The notes beneath the pieces were generated by a model, which saw only the letters and a list, made by a program, of their open reading frames with translations, was not told the DNA's origin and made no database searches. A stretch of 64,000 nt of DNA, taken from positions 1 to 64,000 of the forward strand of contig JANFAH010000123.1 in NCBI GenBank assembly GCA_024663395.1, in the 5' to 3' direction. Shown in pieces: positions 43,491-53,764 of this stretch; the first letter of the stretch is position 1, and each line of letters starts with the position of its first letter. Source of the DNA: Pisolithus tinctorius. Lineage: Eukaryota; Basidiomycota; Agaricomycetes; Boletales; Pisolithaceae. A program made the translations under genes and the position numbers.

Positions 43491-46400
43491 TCAAATCAGA
43501 GTGGCATGAGACAGAGCTTCACTCACTCGACTCAACGTAAGAATGACAACACGGTCATCAGATATTGGCCACCATGCACAGTGACTCATAACCCATGATA
43601 CCTCAACTTTCTCCAGTGTTGTGGAAAGCATGTGGCTGTAGGTCTTTGCTGGGAAATGTGGGTAGCATGCAAAGGGGTCATTTGTGCCTTTGTTCAAAAC
43701 CAGGGGACACTGCTGGCAGACAGCAAATGTGGACCGTCCATCCTGTTCATATATGTATTTGATGCTCGCAGGAACTGGAGGCAAGATCAGTTGCCTGACA
43801 GGTGAATCAGAGCAAGTACCACAGGAACCAGAAGTGAAATCCATCACCTGATGGGTGAAACATAATCAGAGAGTTTCCTACATGAGTGGCAATGCGGCTA
43901 TAGACCACTCCACCATATCTGATATGGGCCTGCAGCATCACATCCTGTTTATGAATCAAGTTGTACAGGTCTGGAGGGGTAGTGGTTGACTTCCTCATCC
44001 AGGAACAATCAGAGTCGTATTCATTGTCATTGCCATAAGCATGATCTAAGAGGACCTTGCATTCTTGGACTGCATTGGGACAATCCGGGTGGGAGAGCCA
44101 GCTGCGGAGGCGTGCACCCCTGAGATAGGAATGTAGCATTGTTGCCTCCAATTCACCTGTATGAAATGAGAATAATGTCTTCCTGAAATTGACATTGTTT
44201 GACTCACCGAATTTGTGGTTGGTGGGGAGATGCTGGAGAACACTGATTAAGCGCTCGAAAGGAAAGGTCCACCATGAATGGACAGGTCCAAAAAGGATAA
44301 GGTAGTCATATATATGAAAGGCAGCATGATGATTTGGACGCAAGTTGAATGTCAGATGTACTTGTTTCAGGTTCCCAACATAATGTGCAATGTATGAGCA
44401 GTATGCATTAGCCCTTTGAGTACTCATTATCTGGGAGCATGCGATGTTGACCAGGGAAATGAGGTCCATAGTATGATCCAGAATAAACTTGTCACCTGGC
44501 TTCAGTTCATTGACATCAGGTGCTCCCCACAAGCTGATGAGGGCAAGAGGGATATGAACAGTGATGAGTGTCTGCCACTCATCTGCTTTAATTGTTCCAG
44601 TGGATGGATGGCCAAAGTTAGCTGGCACTGAACTGAACCACGATGGCAGTACTGTGTTCCGTATAACATTGCAGATGCAACCTAAGATCTTTGTTGTGTC
44701 ATAGCAATCTTGTACATGCTTTTGCACACTGGAAAACAATGGCATCGTTTGGCGCTAAGAAGACTATAAACAATCACAATCTTTGTGGAAGAAAGATGAC
44801 ACCTCACCCATTCAACTAAAGCTTTGGCATAAGCAATCTTATACACTCTGGCCGGTCTTCAATGGTGCACAGCCCAGACTCTGACAGACAAATTTGAGCG
44901 CGTTGAAGTTTTTGCGGTAGAGTGATTCCTGAAGAGTTGTGAACACTGAAGCCAGAGGTGTGTCTTGTGAAGATATCGGAGAAACGAGCAGTGTATGAAT
45001 CGCAGATACTTGAAATGATTTCCTTCTGAGTCAGCAAGGTAGTGGTTGGGTCCGCTTGGATGAAGTCGTGGTGGAAGGCAGGGAATTTCGAGGTTGTTGT
45101 CACTGAATCTTCTGTAGATAACCCCAACAGAGTGCATATGTGGTGTTGGACCAGCCCCTCCAGAATGCAATGCATTGAATTGATGACGAGTTGGACATGT
45201 GGGATCCCAGTAAGGAAGATGCCAAAGTTCCGAGTAGTGTACACCATGATCTTTGAAGAGTCGCTCTCGGTCTGCAGATGAGACTTGCATCCTGCCATTG
45301 CTCAGCATGAAAATGAAGTTTATCTCGATCCTGGGGAGCCCAATGCTCACAGTCAACTCTACCATAGTTATTCTTATGATAGCAATCGCACACACTGCAG
45401 AAAAAGTGGCTGCTGACGCCAGTGAGTGCTGCCAGATGACAAGCAGCAGGAAGATCACACATGATGAGTGCAATGGCACTGCGAGTGACCCAACCATCAG
45501 GGAATTTAGCTGTTTTTGAGAAGCGGATGCCACGTTCCCAAGCAACGAGCAAGTCGTCGATCAGGGACATATGTAATGATTAAGTTTTTCTAGGGATGGC
45601 TGTTTTGGGCCAGGAATAATACCTGCTGAACATGAGTGTTCATTCTCTGGACACTCTTGTGAATGAGAACATACCAGCTAAGTATAGGTTTCTGGCTTGT
45701 AGCAGATGTCCAGTGGGTAAATTAAGGGCAAGCCATGGATATGATTCCTGAAGATACGGTCGCCCCATGCTGACACATCCCCTCTGGGTTGAAGAAATCG
45801 ACATGTAGCCAAAAGCATAGCGGCCTTCATCTCCCTGTCAACGAAGAGTTTACCTGGTTGGAGACCTGTAAAACTGGCAGAGGAACTCAGCTTCAAAGGG
45901 ATTCGTGACAAAGCGAGGTGGTGACAAGTGGAGCGACTTTGCGAGGTCATCGCAAGCTGTGTCCATCATAATTTCGATGTCGCGATGGGAAAGGAGGCCA
46001 GCGAGGTAGTCTTTGAAGTCATGGTACAGAAAAACTTTCTTGGGATGAAGCTGACCATCAGAACGTTCATCCAGCAGTGGTTCACCACAGACAGTCTCGG
46101 GTGTAGGATGATTGGTACAGTGGGGGGGGGGTAACTTGCAATCTTGGAGCCATTCACATATGTTGGTGCATATGTACAATGACAACTGCAGATAGCATAA
46201 GGAATGGTGTTACCCGTGAGCTTGAATTTGCTGAGGGCGCTGGCGATAGACCGATGGGATTTGTGCGAGGATGTTTTCATGAGAGACACTAAGCTGTCCA
46301 CTGGTATCCTTGAAGGCGAGGAACAGTAGAAGGGAAAGGGCGTTCATGATAAAGTGCCTGCCCGAGTACCGACATCCATTACTATACTGCAGATGACACC

Positions 46401-47461
46401 AATGACCAGTGTGACTTGTGCGATAGTGTCCATATGATTGATGGGAGAGCAATATTGGTCATCTGCCAGAAATGTCACCTTGAGTTCAGAGCTAGGGCTA
46501 GGGCTAGAATCACTACAACACCGGCCATGAAAGGTACAGGCTGAAAGTCTTCAGGGGATGGTGTCACAGGCCTACTTTTGAGTATGGATTCTAGCTCATC
46601 CATAGTTTCGATGACCACTCTCTTGTGCGCAACTATGCAATTGGCACAGCACTTTATGTCGTTGGTTGCCTGGCGGAGCAGACTAAGTTCTCTGCTGATG
46701 GTAGTAAAACTTTGTCCATCCAGCAGAAGGCGGGAACATCTTTGTATTCAGGAGTCAATATTTGATAAAACCTTCATAGGCCCTGCTAGTTTGCTGATGA
46801 ACATTCCTGATCTGAGGACAGGTATCATGTGAATGGCTTTGGCAGTCAATAATGGTGGCTGAGCACTTGTGGGGGCGCAGGAGAAGCTCGATGTATTCAT
46901 GAGATGGTGGAGAGATTGGGTGATACCAGAAGTGATAGAAATAGGGTTTTCGCAGACCAGCCAGGATGTCAGCAGTGGCTCCCATCTGCTGGAATTCCTC
47001 ACAGGAGTTCCACATTTTAGAAGCATGGGGCATGGAGTTCGGACCATCGTCGGTGATGGTAAGAGCCACTAAATGGCTAGCTAGGGCATCTGAAGGAGAG
47101 GCTAATTCTGATGATTCAAGTACGTGTTCTGGAAGAGTTCTATCTAGAGCATGAGGTAGTGTTTGGTGGGTATGGGGGTCTGCTCGAGGGGATTCACTTC
47201 GCTGTTTTATGTGTTTCAGATGCAGCAACAAACGATGGGAGTCCATGAGAACACCCTGCCATTTTCCCTGACGCATTCTTCGCAGGTGCACCACTTCAGG
47301 ATGGGTGAGGCAGGCATAACAGCAACCTGTAATTGTATTAGCACAACATTCACATGTGCCACTATGTAGTCATACCTAGAACGATAGACAGTGAGCTCAC
47401 AAATGAAGCAGTAGAGGAATGTCTGTGTCACAGCACAAGAACAAGTATGGGCAATGGCCAA
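43491..47461 (-). pseudogene. Tnp2-type (EnSpm/CACTA-like) DNA transposase, degraded
   Basis: Minus-strand pieces follow in protein order from about 47,460. A Cys motif comes first (KWCTCEECVRENGRVFS). KVFLYHDFKDYLAGLLSHRD and FVTNPFEAEFLCQF follow, then GKLFVDRE and HGLPLIYPLDICYKPE. Next come CDLPAACHLAALTG with HFFCSVCDC, KDHGVHYSELWHLPYWDPT, NSMHCILEGLVQHH, and finally a 312-codon stretch with LPTNHKFGESNNVNF. These segments are characteristic of basidiomycete Tnp2 transposases, which cut and paste DNA. Some frame changes are probably introns (47,200, 46,200, 45,600, 44,780); others are true shifts. No CACTA ends were located. Confidence 0.75.
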
Positions 47462-47775
47462 GACTGGGCAGGCTGCAGTCGCTTTTATATCCTAGAATGA
47501 GAAGAAGAACAAGACAAATTGCCATTGACCGGTACATACTTGCGATGAAACACAGACCCTGCCAAGCGCTGTTCATCCTCCACTACGATTCAATACATCA
47601 TGAAAAACAAGATCCTATATAAAGAAAATTCGTCAGCATACATGAGTTGAGAACAAGGCCACTGACAGGCTGGCACTATGGAGTAGCATAAGAACAACTG
47701 CCACTGGTCGATACAACAACTATAAAATGAATGTAGTCCTACAATGATCTATTGATGAATTGAATATGGTAGATG
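47462..47775. other. Upstream region of the Tnp2-type transposase gene
   Basis: No gene seen. May contain the end of the transposon, but no inverted repeat was identified. Confidence 0.3.
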
Positions 47776-48473
47776 TTAGACAATATGGATTGAAACCATA
47801 TTTGGATTAATGTTGGACTCACTCATGCGTGTCTTGACGACGTTGGGGTTCTAGCTTTGCGACCTTGTCAATTAGTCGTCAAGCGGTTTGGAAACGCATT
47901 CAGATTGGAAAACAATAAAAAATTATCGCCAGGATGGCCGCTAAAAAGGTAGCAAGACCTAGGTATGCTTAATTATTAGATTAACATGTACGCAGAGTTA
48001 TGTATGCGACCAACCTGTGTGTGGTGACAGGTATGCGACGTCATGGTTATAGGGACCTGCAGATAATTATTAATGGTCCTGGAGTATGTAGTCAGATTGA
48101 TAACCAAATAAGCAGCATACTTTGTGCTTATCTTTATTGAATGCCGCATCATATTGTTGCTTCCTCAGGCATATGAATTTTATTATATCTTTCGTCTACA
48201 CTCATATTATTGAAATTCTACAGTACTCATCAGTTCTGTGTTGATGGTCACATCGCACCATCTTCGCAAAAGACTACTATTAATATTGATGTAATTCTAA
48301 TTCTAATACTACAGTGTCTAATGCTAAAGTGGTGGGCTGCGAGCGAAGAAGGTTAATAGATTGCTGAGTACTAAGAAGTGATGAGTGACTTGCCTGTAGG
48401 TGGTGGAAAGAAGGAAAAAGTGTTTGTGAGAAATTTCGTCGTTGATATACTGAACGCAACTCACGCTCACATG
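47776..48473 (+). repeat. Dispersed repeat family P, copy 1 (left half only)
   Basis: Starts at TTAGACAATATGGATTG and runs through TTTGCGACCTTGTCAATTAG, CAGATTGATAACC and GTGGGCTGCGAGCGAAG to CTGAACGCAACTCACG, where it stops at the point that is the centre of the palindrome in copies 2 and 3. The mirrored right arm is missing. Confidence 0.7.
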
Positions 48474-48695
48474 CTCCCATTAGGTGGCGTAAGCTTACCG
48501 CTGATATAACTGTGGGCCATGGAAGTTTCAATGTTATCATGGCGCTCTAAAGAGTATTCCAAAATGAAAAATGGTCATCACAGTCATATGAGACGACATG
48601 CAAGATGACGTGCAGTCATCTAAACAATAGGGCATATAAGTGGGTATGTGGGTTATAGCTGTAAGTTTGTGTGAGATGTACACGTATGATAGATT
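48474..48695. other. Spacer
   Basis: No gene or repeat partner noted. Confidence 0.3.
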
Positions 48696-50479
48696 CTAGG
48701 CACAAAGGTACAAGTTATTGGGGTTGGCTGTATCCAGCACATTGACTACCTCACCTACAGTTCGAGTCAGACAGTTCACTCGGGTGAGGAGTCTCTTCTT
48801 ATCTTTTGCTGGTGCCTTGATGAAAGGTACTTGAGACAAAGGTGGATCATATTGATAACAGGCCAACAGTGCTCGTAGTCCTTGAGTCGCGGGAACTGTT
48901 GCCTGGCCTAAAATGAGTGAGTAAATTCCCTCCGACACAATAAATAACCTACAATGCCTGTGACTTTCTGAACAGCCTTGAAATCCTGGTAGCTCCTGCT
49001 TTTCGTCATATTGAGATACTTCTTCACTGCAGTGTGGACGACTCGCTGCCAGGTCTTACCTTAGTTAATGAAGCACATCGTCAACGATGTACATACCTTG
49101 AGTTTACGCATCTCATTGTCACTCCATCGCAAGTGCTCCTCAAGGTTGTATCCACCCCTTCCTGGGCAGCCTACCTCACCGGGTGGTTTCCGAATTTTAG
49201 TGGTAAGCTCAATAGACTCGAGGCTGGTGAGTGAGGAGTCTGATGGTGAAGGCGAAGATCGTGGTTCCCCAACATCAACACTGGTGAAACTGACTGTCTT
49301 TGGTGACTGAGGCGATTTGGGTGTATCCTGATTGGGCGACTGTGGCCGAGGCAATTTGGGTGTATCCCGAGCGGACATCTGGCTGGGACTGGGGGTGACT
49401 GCGCCCTACATAGCTCCTTTCTATCTCTAAAGAGGTCTGACAGCTCATGGGGCTCATTTCTTGCTCCACTACCAACATGCCAGACCTGCTGATACACCAT
49501 CTTGGCCTGCGAGGATAACAAGGGTAAAATCTCCACCGGGTGGGGAACAAGGGGGGGAACGGATCGAGACCTTGCGTGTTGCGACCTGACAGGAGGCATG
49601 GGGATTCGGTTTGATTCAGTCACTGGGAGGAATTTATGAGAGTATTTATGAGACGGGCAGGTTATTGTTACCTGCATCATTGTTTCCGATCAATCAATCA
49701 TGATGGCATTCTCATTGTGTGGAGTTAGTTGCCTGTTGCGAACGCCATGCTTCTCTGTATTTTTCTTATTGGTCCCATCCCTAATATAATGATTTGTACC
49801 TTGATCTAACAACAGACATCCGATTGGCACCATGCACCAGGAATGAACAATTTCTTCGACACTACTGATTCTGTTTGCCCCTGCTGCTGGCACATTATCT
49901 TAGATAGAACATAACATAGGAGGGTGGAGAAACAGACCTGGGTGGAATCGCAGGAGTCATCATTATGTGGGGGAGAAACTTTGGAAAGCTGTCAAGGAAG
50001 CACTAAGCAGAGACACAGTCAAGACAAAGGATGCCCTACCCTTCTCGTGCACCTCTGCATGATTCCAAAAGCTAAACCAATGGCATCCGCAGTTACACAC
50101 TCAATATCATCGCAGAATTTCTCATCCATCGGCCCCTGGAAATCTGCTAAGTGGTGCCGCACTATACTAATGATGTGGGCTTCGAGATTAACCAAAGACA
50201 ACTGGGTATCTTGGAACGACATTCAATTGAGGTGAAATAGATTGAACAAAGTAGATACTCACTGCCTGAGCTAGCAGAAGACTGGATATTGGTATCTTGG
50301 AACGATGTTGAGTTGAGGCAAAGTGGATTGAGTGTAGTAACAATACTACCAGTGTCAAGGGAAGGGCAAGAGTGCACTGCCAGAGGTAGCACTGAAATAC
50401 TGTGTTGCTTGTGTAGAAGTACCATCGCTCCCACTAACTGCTGCGTATGTTCGTCAAAAATCAGGCATTCAAATTTCAT
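48696..50479 (-). CDS. Unrecognised multi-exon gene (minus strand)
   Basis: I do not recognise this gene; exon joins are uncertain. Likely exons in order are: about 50,204-50,041 (LSLVNLEAHIISIVRHHLAD, then FCDDIECVTADAIGLAFGI), followed by GTAGGG; 49,680-49,100 (Ser/Pro/Arg-rich, MVYQQVWHVGSGARNE, SPKTVSFTSVDVGEP, RGGYNLEEHLRWSDNEMRKL), followed by a donor GTATGTACAT near 49,098; 49,060-48,955 (WQRVVHTAVKKYLNM); and 48,938-48,696. The GGYNLEEHLRWSDNE phrase looks like a short fold that recurs in basidiomycete proteins of unknown role. Open pieces upstream (to 51,162, with two hydrophobic helices) may belong to it. Some pieces may be joined wrongly. Confidence 0.35.
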
Positions 50480-51628
50480 TGCACACCAGAGTTACCAGAA
50501 GCGCCCAGACCATTGCGCCGCATCAGACCAGCCGGGAGGAGCGTGAGCATGCAGATGGGGTGGAGGCTGATAACGACGAACCAGGGCAATGCATGTAGGG
50601 ATGGAGATGGTTGTGGGAATGCTTCACATGACGAGTAGGTTCTGCATGTGTGTGGTGAAAATCGGCTATGACAGGAGATGTTATATGGTAAGATTGTTAT
50701 TGTCAGCACAGGGCAATTGCAGAAAACGCACAAGACAATTGTTGTCACCAGCATCACGCCTTGACCAAGATAACAAAGTCAAACCTAAATAAATATGAAA
50801 TGAGAATCAAACATTCATAATGAAAACTATGCACACCGATTATTGCTGTCATCGCCAAATGTTTGCATAGGTGATGTTTACATATGGTCTAGATAGTGTT
50901 ACTTTGCTACTTCCTCTATTGGGAGTTCAATACCAAGGGCTGCACCCCACACGAGTAATACAATGTACATACAGAACAAGCAAACTAACACACTGCAAAA
51001 ACCTAGCATCAGGGATGGAATGAAGGAAGCCAAGTCTACCAGTAGGCGAAAAAAGAGCAGGGCACAAAATGCCATGAAGCTGGAGGACAACATGGACCAA
51101 ATGCAACTTTCGCACAAGGGACACCTGGTCTGGCACCTCATACAGGGATGTTTCTTGTGCATACGCCTAATCCGGTCATGAATGCAGGTTGTAGAACCAC
51201 GGAATTTTACTCACGATGAGCAGGGCGACAGCCTGAACTTATGAAGCGGCTTTCTGTTTGAGCAGGAAGCATGCTGAATCGTTGACAGTCAGTTCAGTGT
51301 TTGCTACAGGGTTTGGGGTTATCAACTCACACTGGTTGCAGGAGTAGGGACTGAATCTACCACAAGTCCCCCCCCCCCCCTTGCACTATATATGGAAGGG
51401 ACCTAACTCCTGGCTTGATACTAGCCTTATTTGTAATAGTGTAGACCAACTTGATGACCGTGGGGCTTTTGTTTTCACTTGAGGGAAGAGCTGTATTAAT
51501 GGGAAGCGTCGTAGGAATGAGGTGAGCGCACCCGTTGTCAGGTGCCATGAAGGGTGATATATATGCAATGTGTTGACAGGTGGGGGGACCGCCGCAAGGG
51601 CATGGGAAAAAAACGAATGGGTGCTATT
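50480..51628. other. Region without a supported gene
   Basis: Contains a minus-strand open frame at 50,899-51,162 with a CMRCQTRCPLCESC Cys cluster and two hydrophobic helices, which could be an exon of the neighbouring minus-strand gene. A 12-base C run lies at about 51,369-51,380. Nothing else supported. Confidence 0.3.
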
Positions 51629-52861
51629 TTAGACAATACGGATTGGAGTCATGTTTGGATTAAGGTTGAACTCACTCATGTGCATCTTGACAACATTGGG
51701 TTTCTAGCTTTGCGACCTTGACAATTGGTCATCAAGCCATTTGGAAACATGCATTCGGATTGAAAAACAATAAAAAATTGTCGCCATGATGGCCACTAAT
51801 TGGGTAGGAAGGCCTAGATATGCGTAAATGATTAAATTAAGACCAACCTGGGCGTGGTGACAGGTATGCAACGTCATGGGTTACAGGGACCTGCACAGAC
51901 ATAATGGTCCTGGGGTATATAGTCAGATTGATAACCAAGTAACAGCGTACACTGCTTATCTTTATTGAATGCGCATACGCAATTTTATTATATCTTCGTC
52001 TACACTTGTATTATAGATTATTCGGCTCATGTCGAATGTTTTCGCGTTGACGGTTGCACCATCTTTGCAAATACTACATACTACTATCAATACTGATATA
52101 ATTCTAGTTATTCTAATGCTACAGTGTCTAACGCTAGAGTGGTGGGCTGCGAGCAAAGATGGTTAATAGAATGCCAAGTATTGAGAAGCGACGACTTACC
52201 TGTCGTGGTGGAAAGAGGGAAAAGGTGTTCGTGAGAAAAGTCGTCATTGATATACTGAACGCAACTCATGATCACGTGGTAGCCGCAGCAAAGATCGCCA
52301 CCACTAAACACGAGCACGTGATCGTGAGTTGTGTTCAGTATATCAACGACGACTTTTCTCACGAACACCTTTTCCCTCTTTCCACCACTGACAGGTAAGT
52401 TGTTGCTTCTCAATACTTGGCATTCTATTAACCATCTTCGCTCGCAGCCCACCACTCTAGCATTAGACACCGTAGCATTAGAATTAGATTTACATCAATA
52501 TTGATAGTAGCCTTTGCAACTAGAACTAGAATTAGATCAATATTCATAGTAGTCTGCGATGATGGTGCGATGCGACCGTCAACGTGAAACTTAAACTTCA
52601 AATGATTGCTATCGACGGTAGTTCATACTGCGGCTGTCATCAATTTAAACATTCGACATGAGCTGAACAATCCTATAATACGAGTGTAGATGTAGATGAA
52701 GATATAATAAAGTTGGGTATACATGAGGCGATGGCTTAGAAGCAATGATATGAAGTGCATTCCATGAAGATAAGCACAGTGTACGCTGCTTACTCTGTTA
52801 TCAATCTGACTACATACCCCTAGACCATTCTTCTCATCCTGTTGTCCACATCAAAAGACAC
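51629..52861. repeat. Dispersed repeat family P, copy 2 (palindromic)
   Basis: Begins TTAGACAATACGGATTG and ends at AAAAGACAC, the same right end as copy 3. The inner part is a long inverted repeat. The left arm (AATGGTCCTGGGG ... CTGAACGCAACTC) is mirrored on the right (GAGTTGTGTTCAG ... CCCCTAGACCATT) around a centre near 52,290. No protein is encoded; the open frames in both arms mirror each other. The arms carry ACTTACCTGT and ACAGGTAAGT, a splice-donor-like word. Confidence 0.75.
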
Positions 52862-53032
52862 TGTCTTTTGTCCTATTGTCCAGGACAATAGCAGTTCTGC
52901 TTGCCAAGCTTAGCGCCCCCCCCTCAAATAGTGGAAATTGTTGCCTTATATTGCTTTGTTAGTACTTCCCCCCTCACTCCATTTACCGCTCACTAGTTAC
53001 TTCCAGCTCTTTCGACAACACCCCTGCTATCA
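52862..53032 (+). other. Upstream region of the 53.0 kb gene
   Basis: Two short palindromes follow the repeat end (AAAAGACACTGTCTTTT; CTATTGTCCAGGACAATAG). C-runs and pyrimidine-rich sequence then lead to the start codon. No TATA box is obvious. Confidence 0.4.
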
Positions 53033-53610
53033 ATGGAACCAAAGGTCGAAATCACCCCCGCTCTCCTCAATGACAAGGCTTTCGCCTTTCTTGAGAGGTT
53101 TGCACGCGATGATGTCACTGACACCTCCCTTCTATTCAATGTCGAAATCAAGCTTGCCGTCGCAGGTATCACCTTCAAATTGGAGGAATGGATAGACCTG
53201 ATCGATATCATCATATTGAATCTGAAGGGTGTAGGGATAAATGCCATCAAGGCTGTGTGGGAGCTCGCACAAGCTAAGGTAGTCACAGTAGTTCCCCTGT
53301 TGGAAGATGCTGCCACATGGCAGTTGTTTTTGCGTTGGGCAGCTGATGATAGCCTCTCCTTCGCCAATTTCTTGACGGAGATGGAGAAATTCAGTGACAG
53401 GTACCAGTTCGACGAGTGGAAGTCCATCTTCGACCAAGTATTCGAAGTGTCTCGGGAGGGTACTGCTGTTGAGGTTGTTAGGGCAGCCATGGCTGAGCAT
53501 GGCATCGTTGAGCCCTCTAGTAAGTAGATCTTTAAATCCTCACGATTTACTGACATCCTCCAGGTGCATGTGATGCCCCCCCTGCTCAGGCTTCTTCCTC
53601 CCATAAGTAA
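53033..53610 (+). CDS. Hypothetical protein, two exons
   Basis: Exon 1 runs from ATG 53,033 to 53,519, with donor GTAAGT at 53,520. The acceptor CCTCCAG is at about 53,557-53,563. The short exon 2 encodes CDAPPAQASSSHK and stops at 53,608-53,610. The product of about 175 residues looks all-helical: ITPALLNDKAFAFLERFARD, IDLIDIIILNLKGVGINAIK, WQLFLRWAADDSLSFANFL. It is acidic, without a signal peptide or membrane helix. Clean frame and good splice sites argue for a real gene. A second intron (GTAAAT at 53,607) could extend it into the next gene. No family recognised. Confidence 0.55.
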
Positions 53611-53764
53611 ATTTCTCAAAGAAATTTCATAAACCAATTCATACTGTATCTTGCAGGTGATGGATGTCTCCTATGTGGTCCTCTTCCCCCCAAGCTTCTT
53701 CATCGCAGACTCATAAGCTAATGTTCACCTTTGGTTTTGGGATCCCTTGCTAACCACTCAATCA

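Noticed and set aside
44859..45545. Separate 228-codon gene on the minus strand
   Set aside because: It is a frame-shifted stretch of the Tnp2-type transposase; its motifs alternate with those of the overlapping frames.
46494..46508. GCTAGGGCTAGGGCTAG, telomere-like
   Set aside because: Three short degenerate units inside the transposase region; too short and not TTAGGG.
52159..52470. Mirrored open frames with KREKVFVRKVV in the palindromic repeat
   Set aside because: The same sequence read from the two arms; copies 1 and 3 do not keep the frame, so coding is unlikely.
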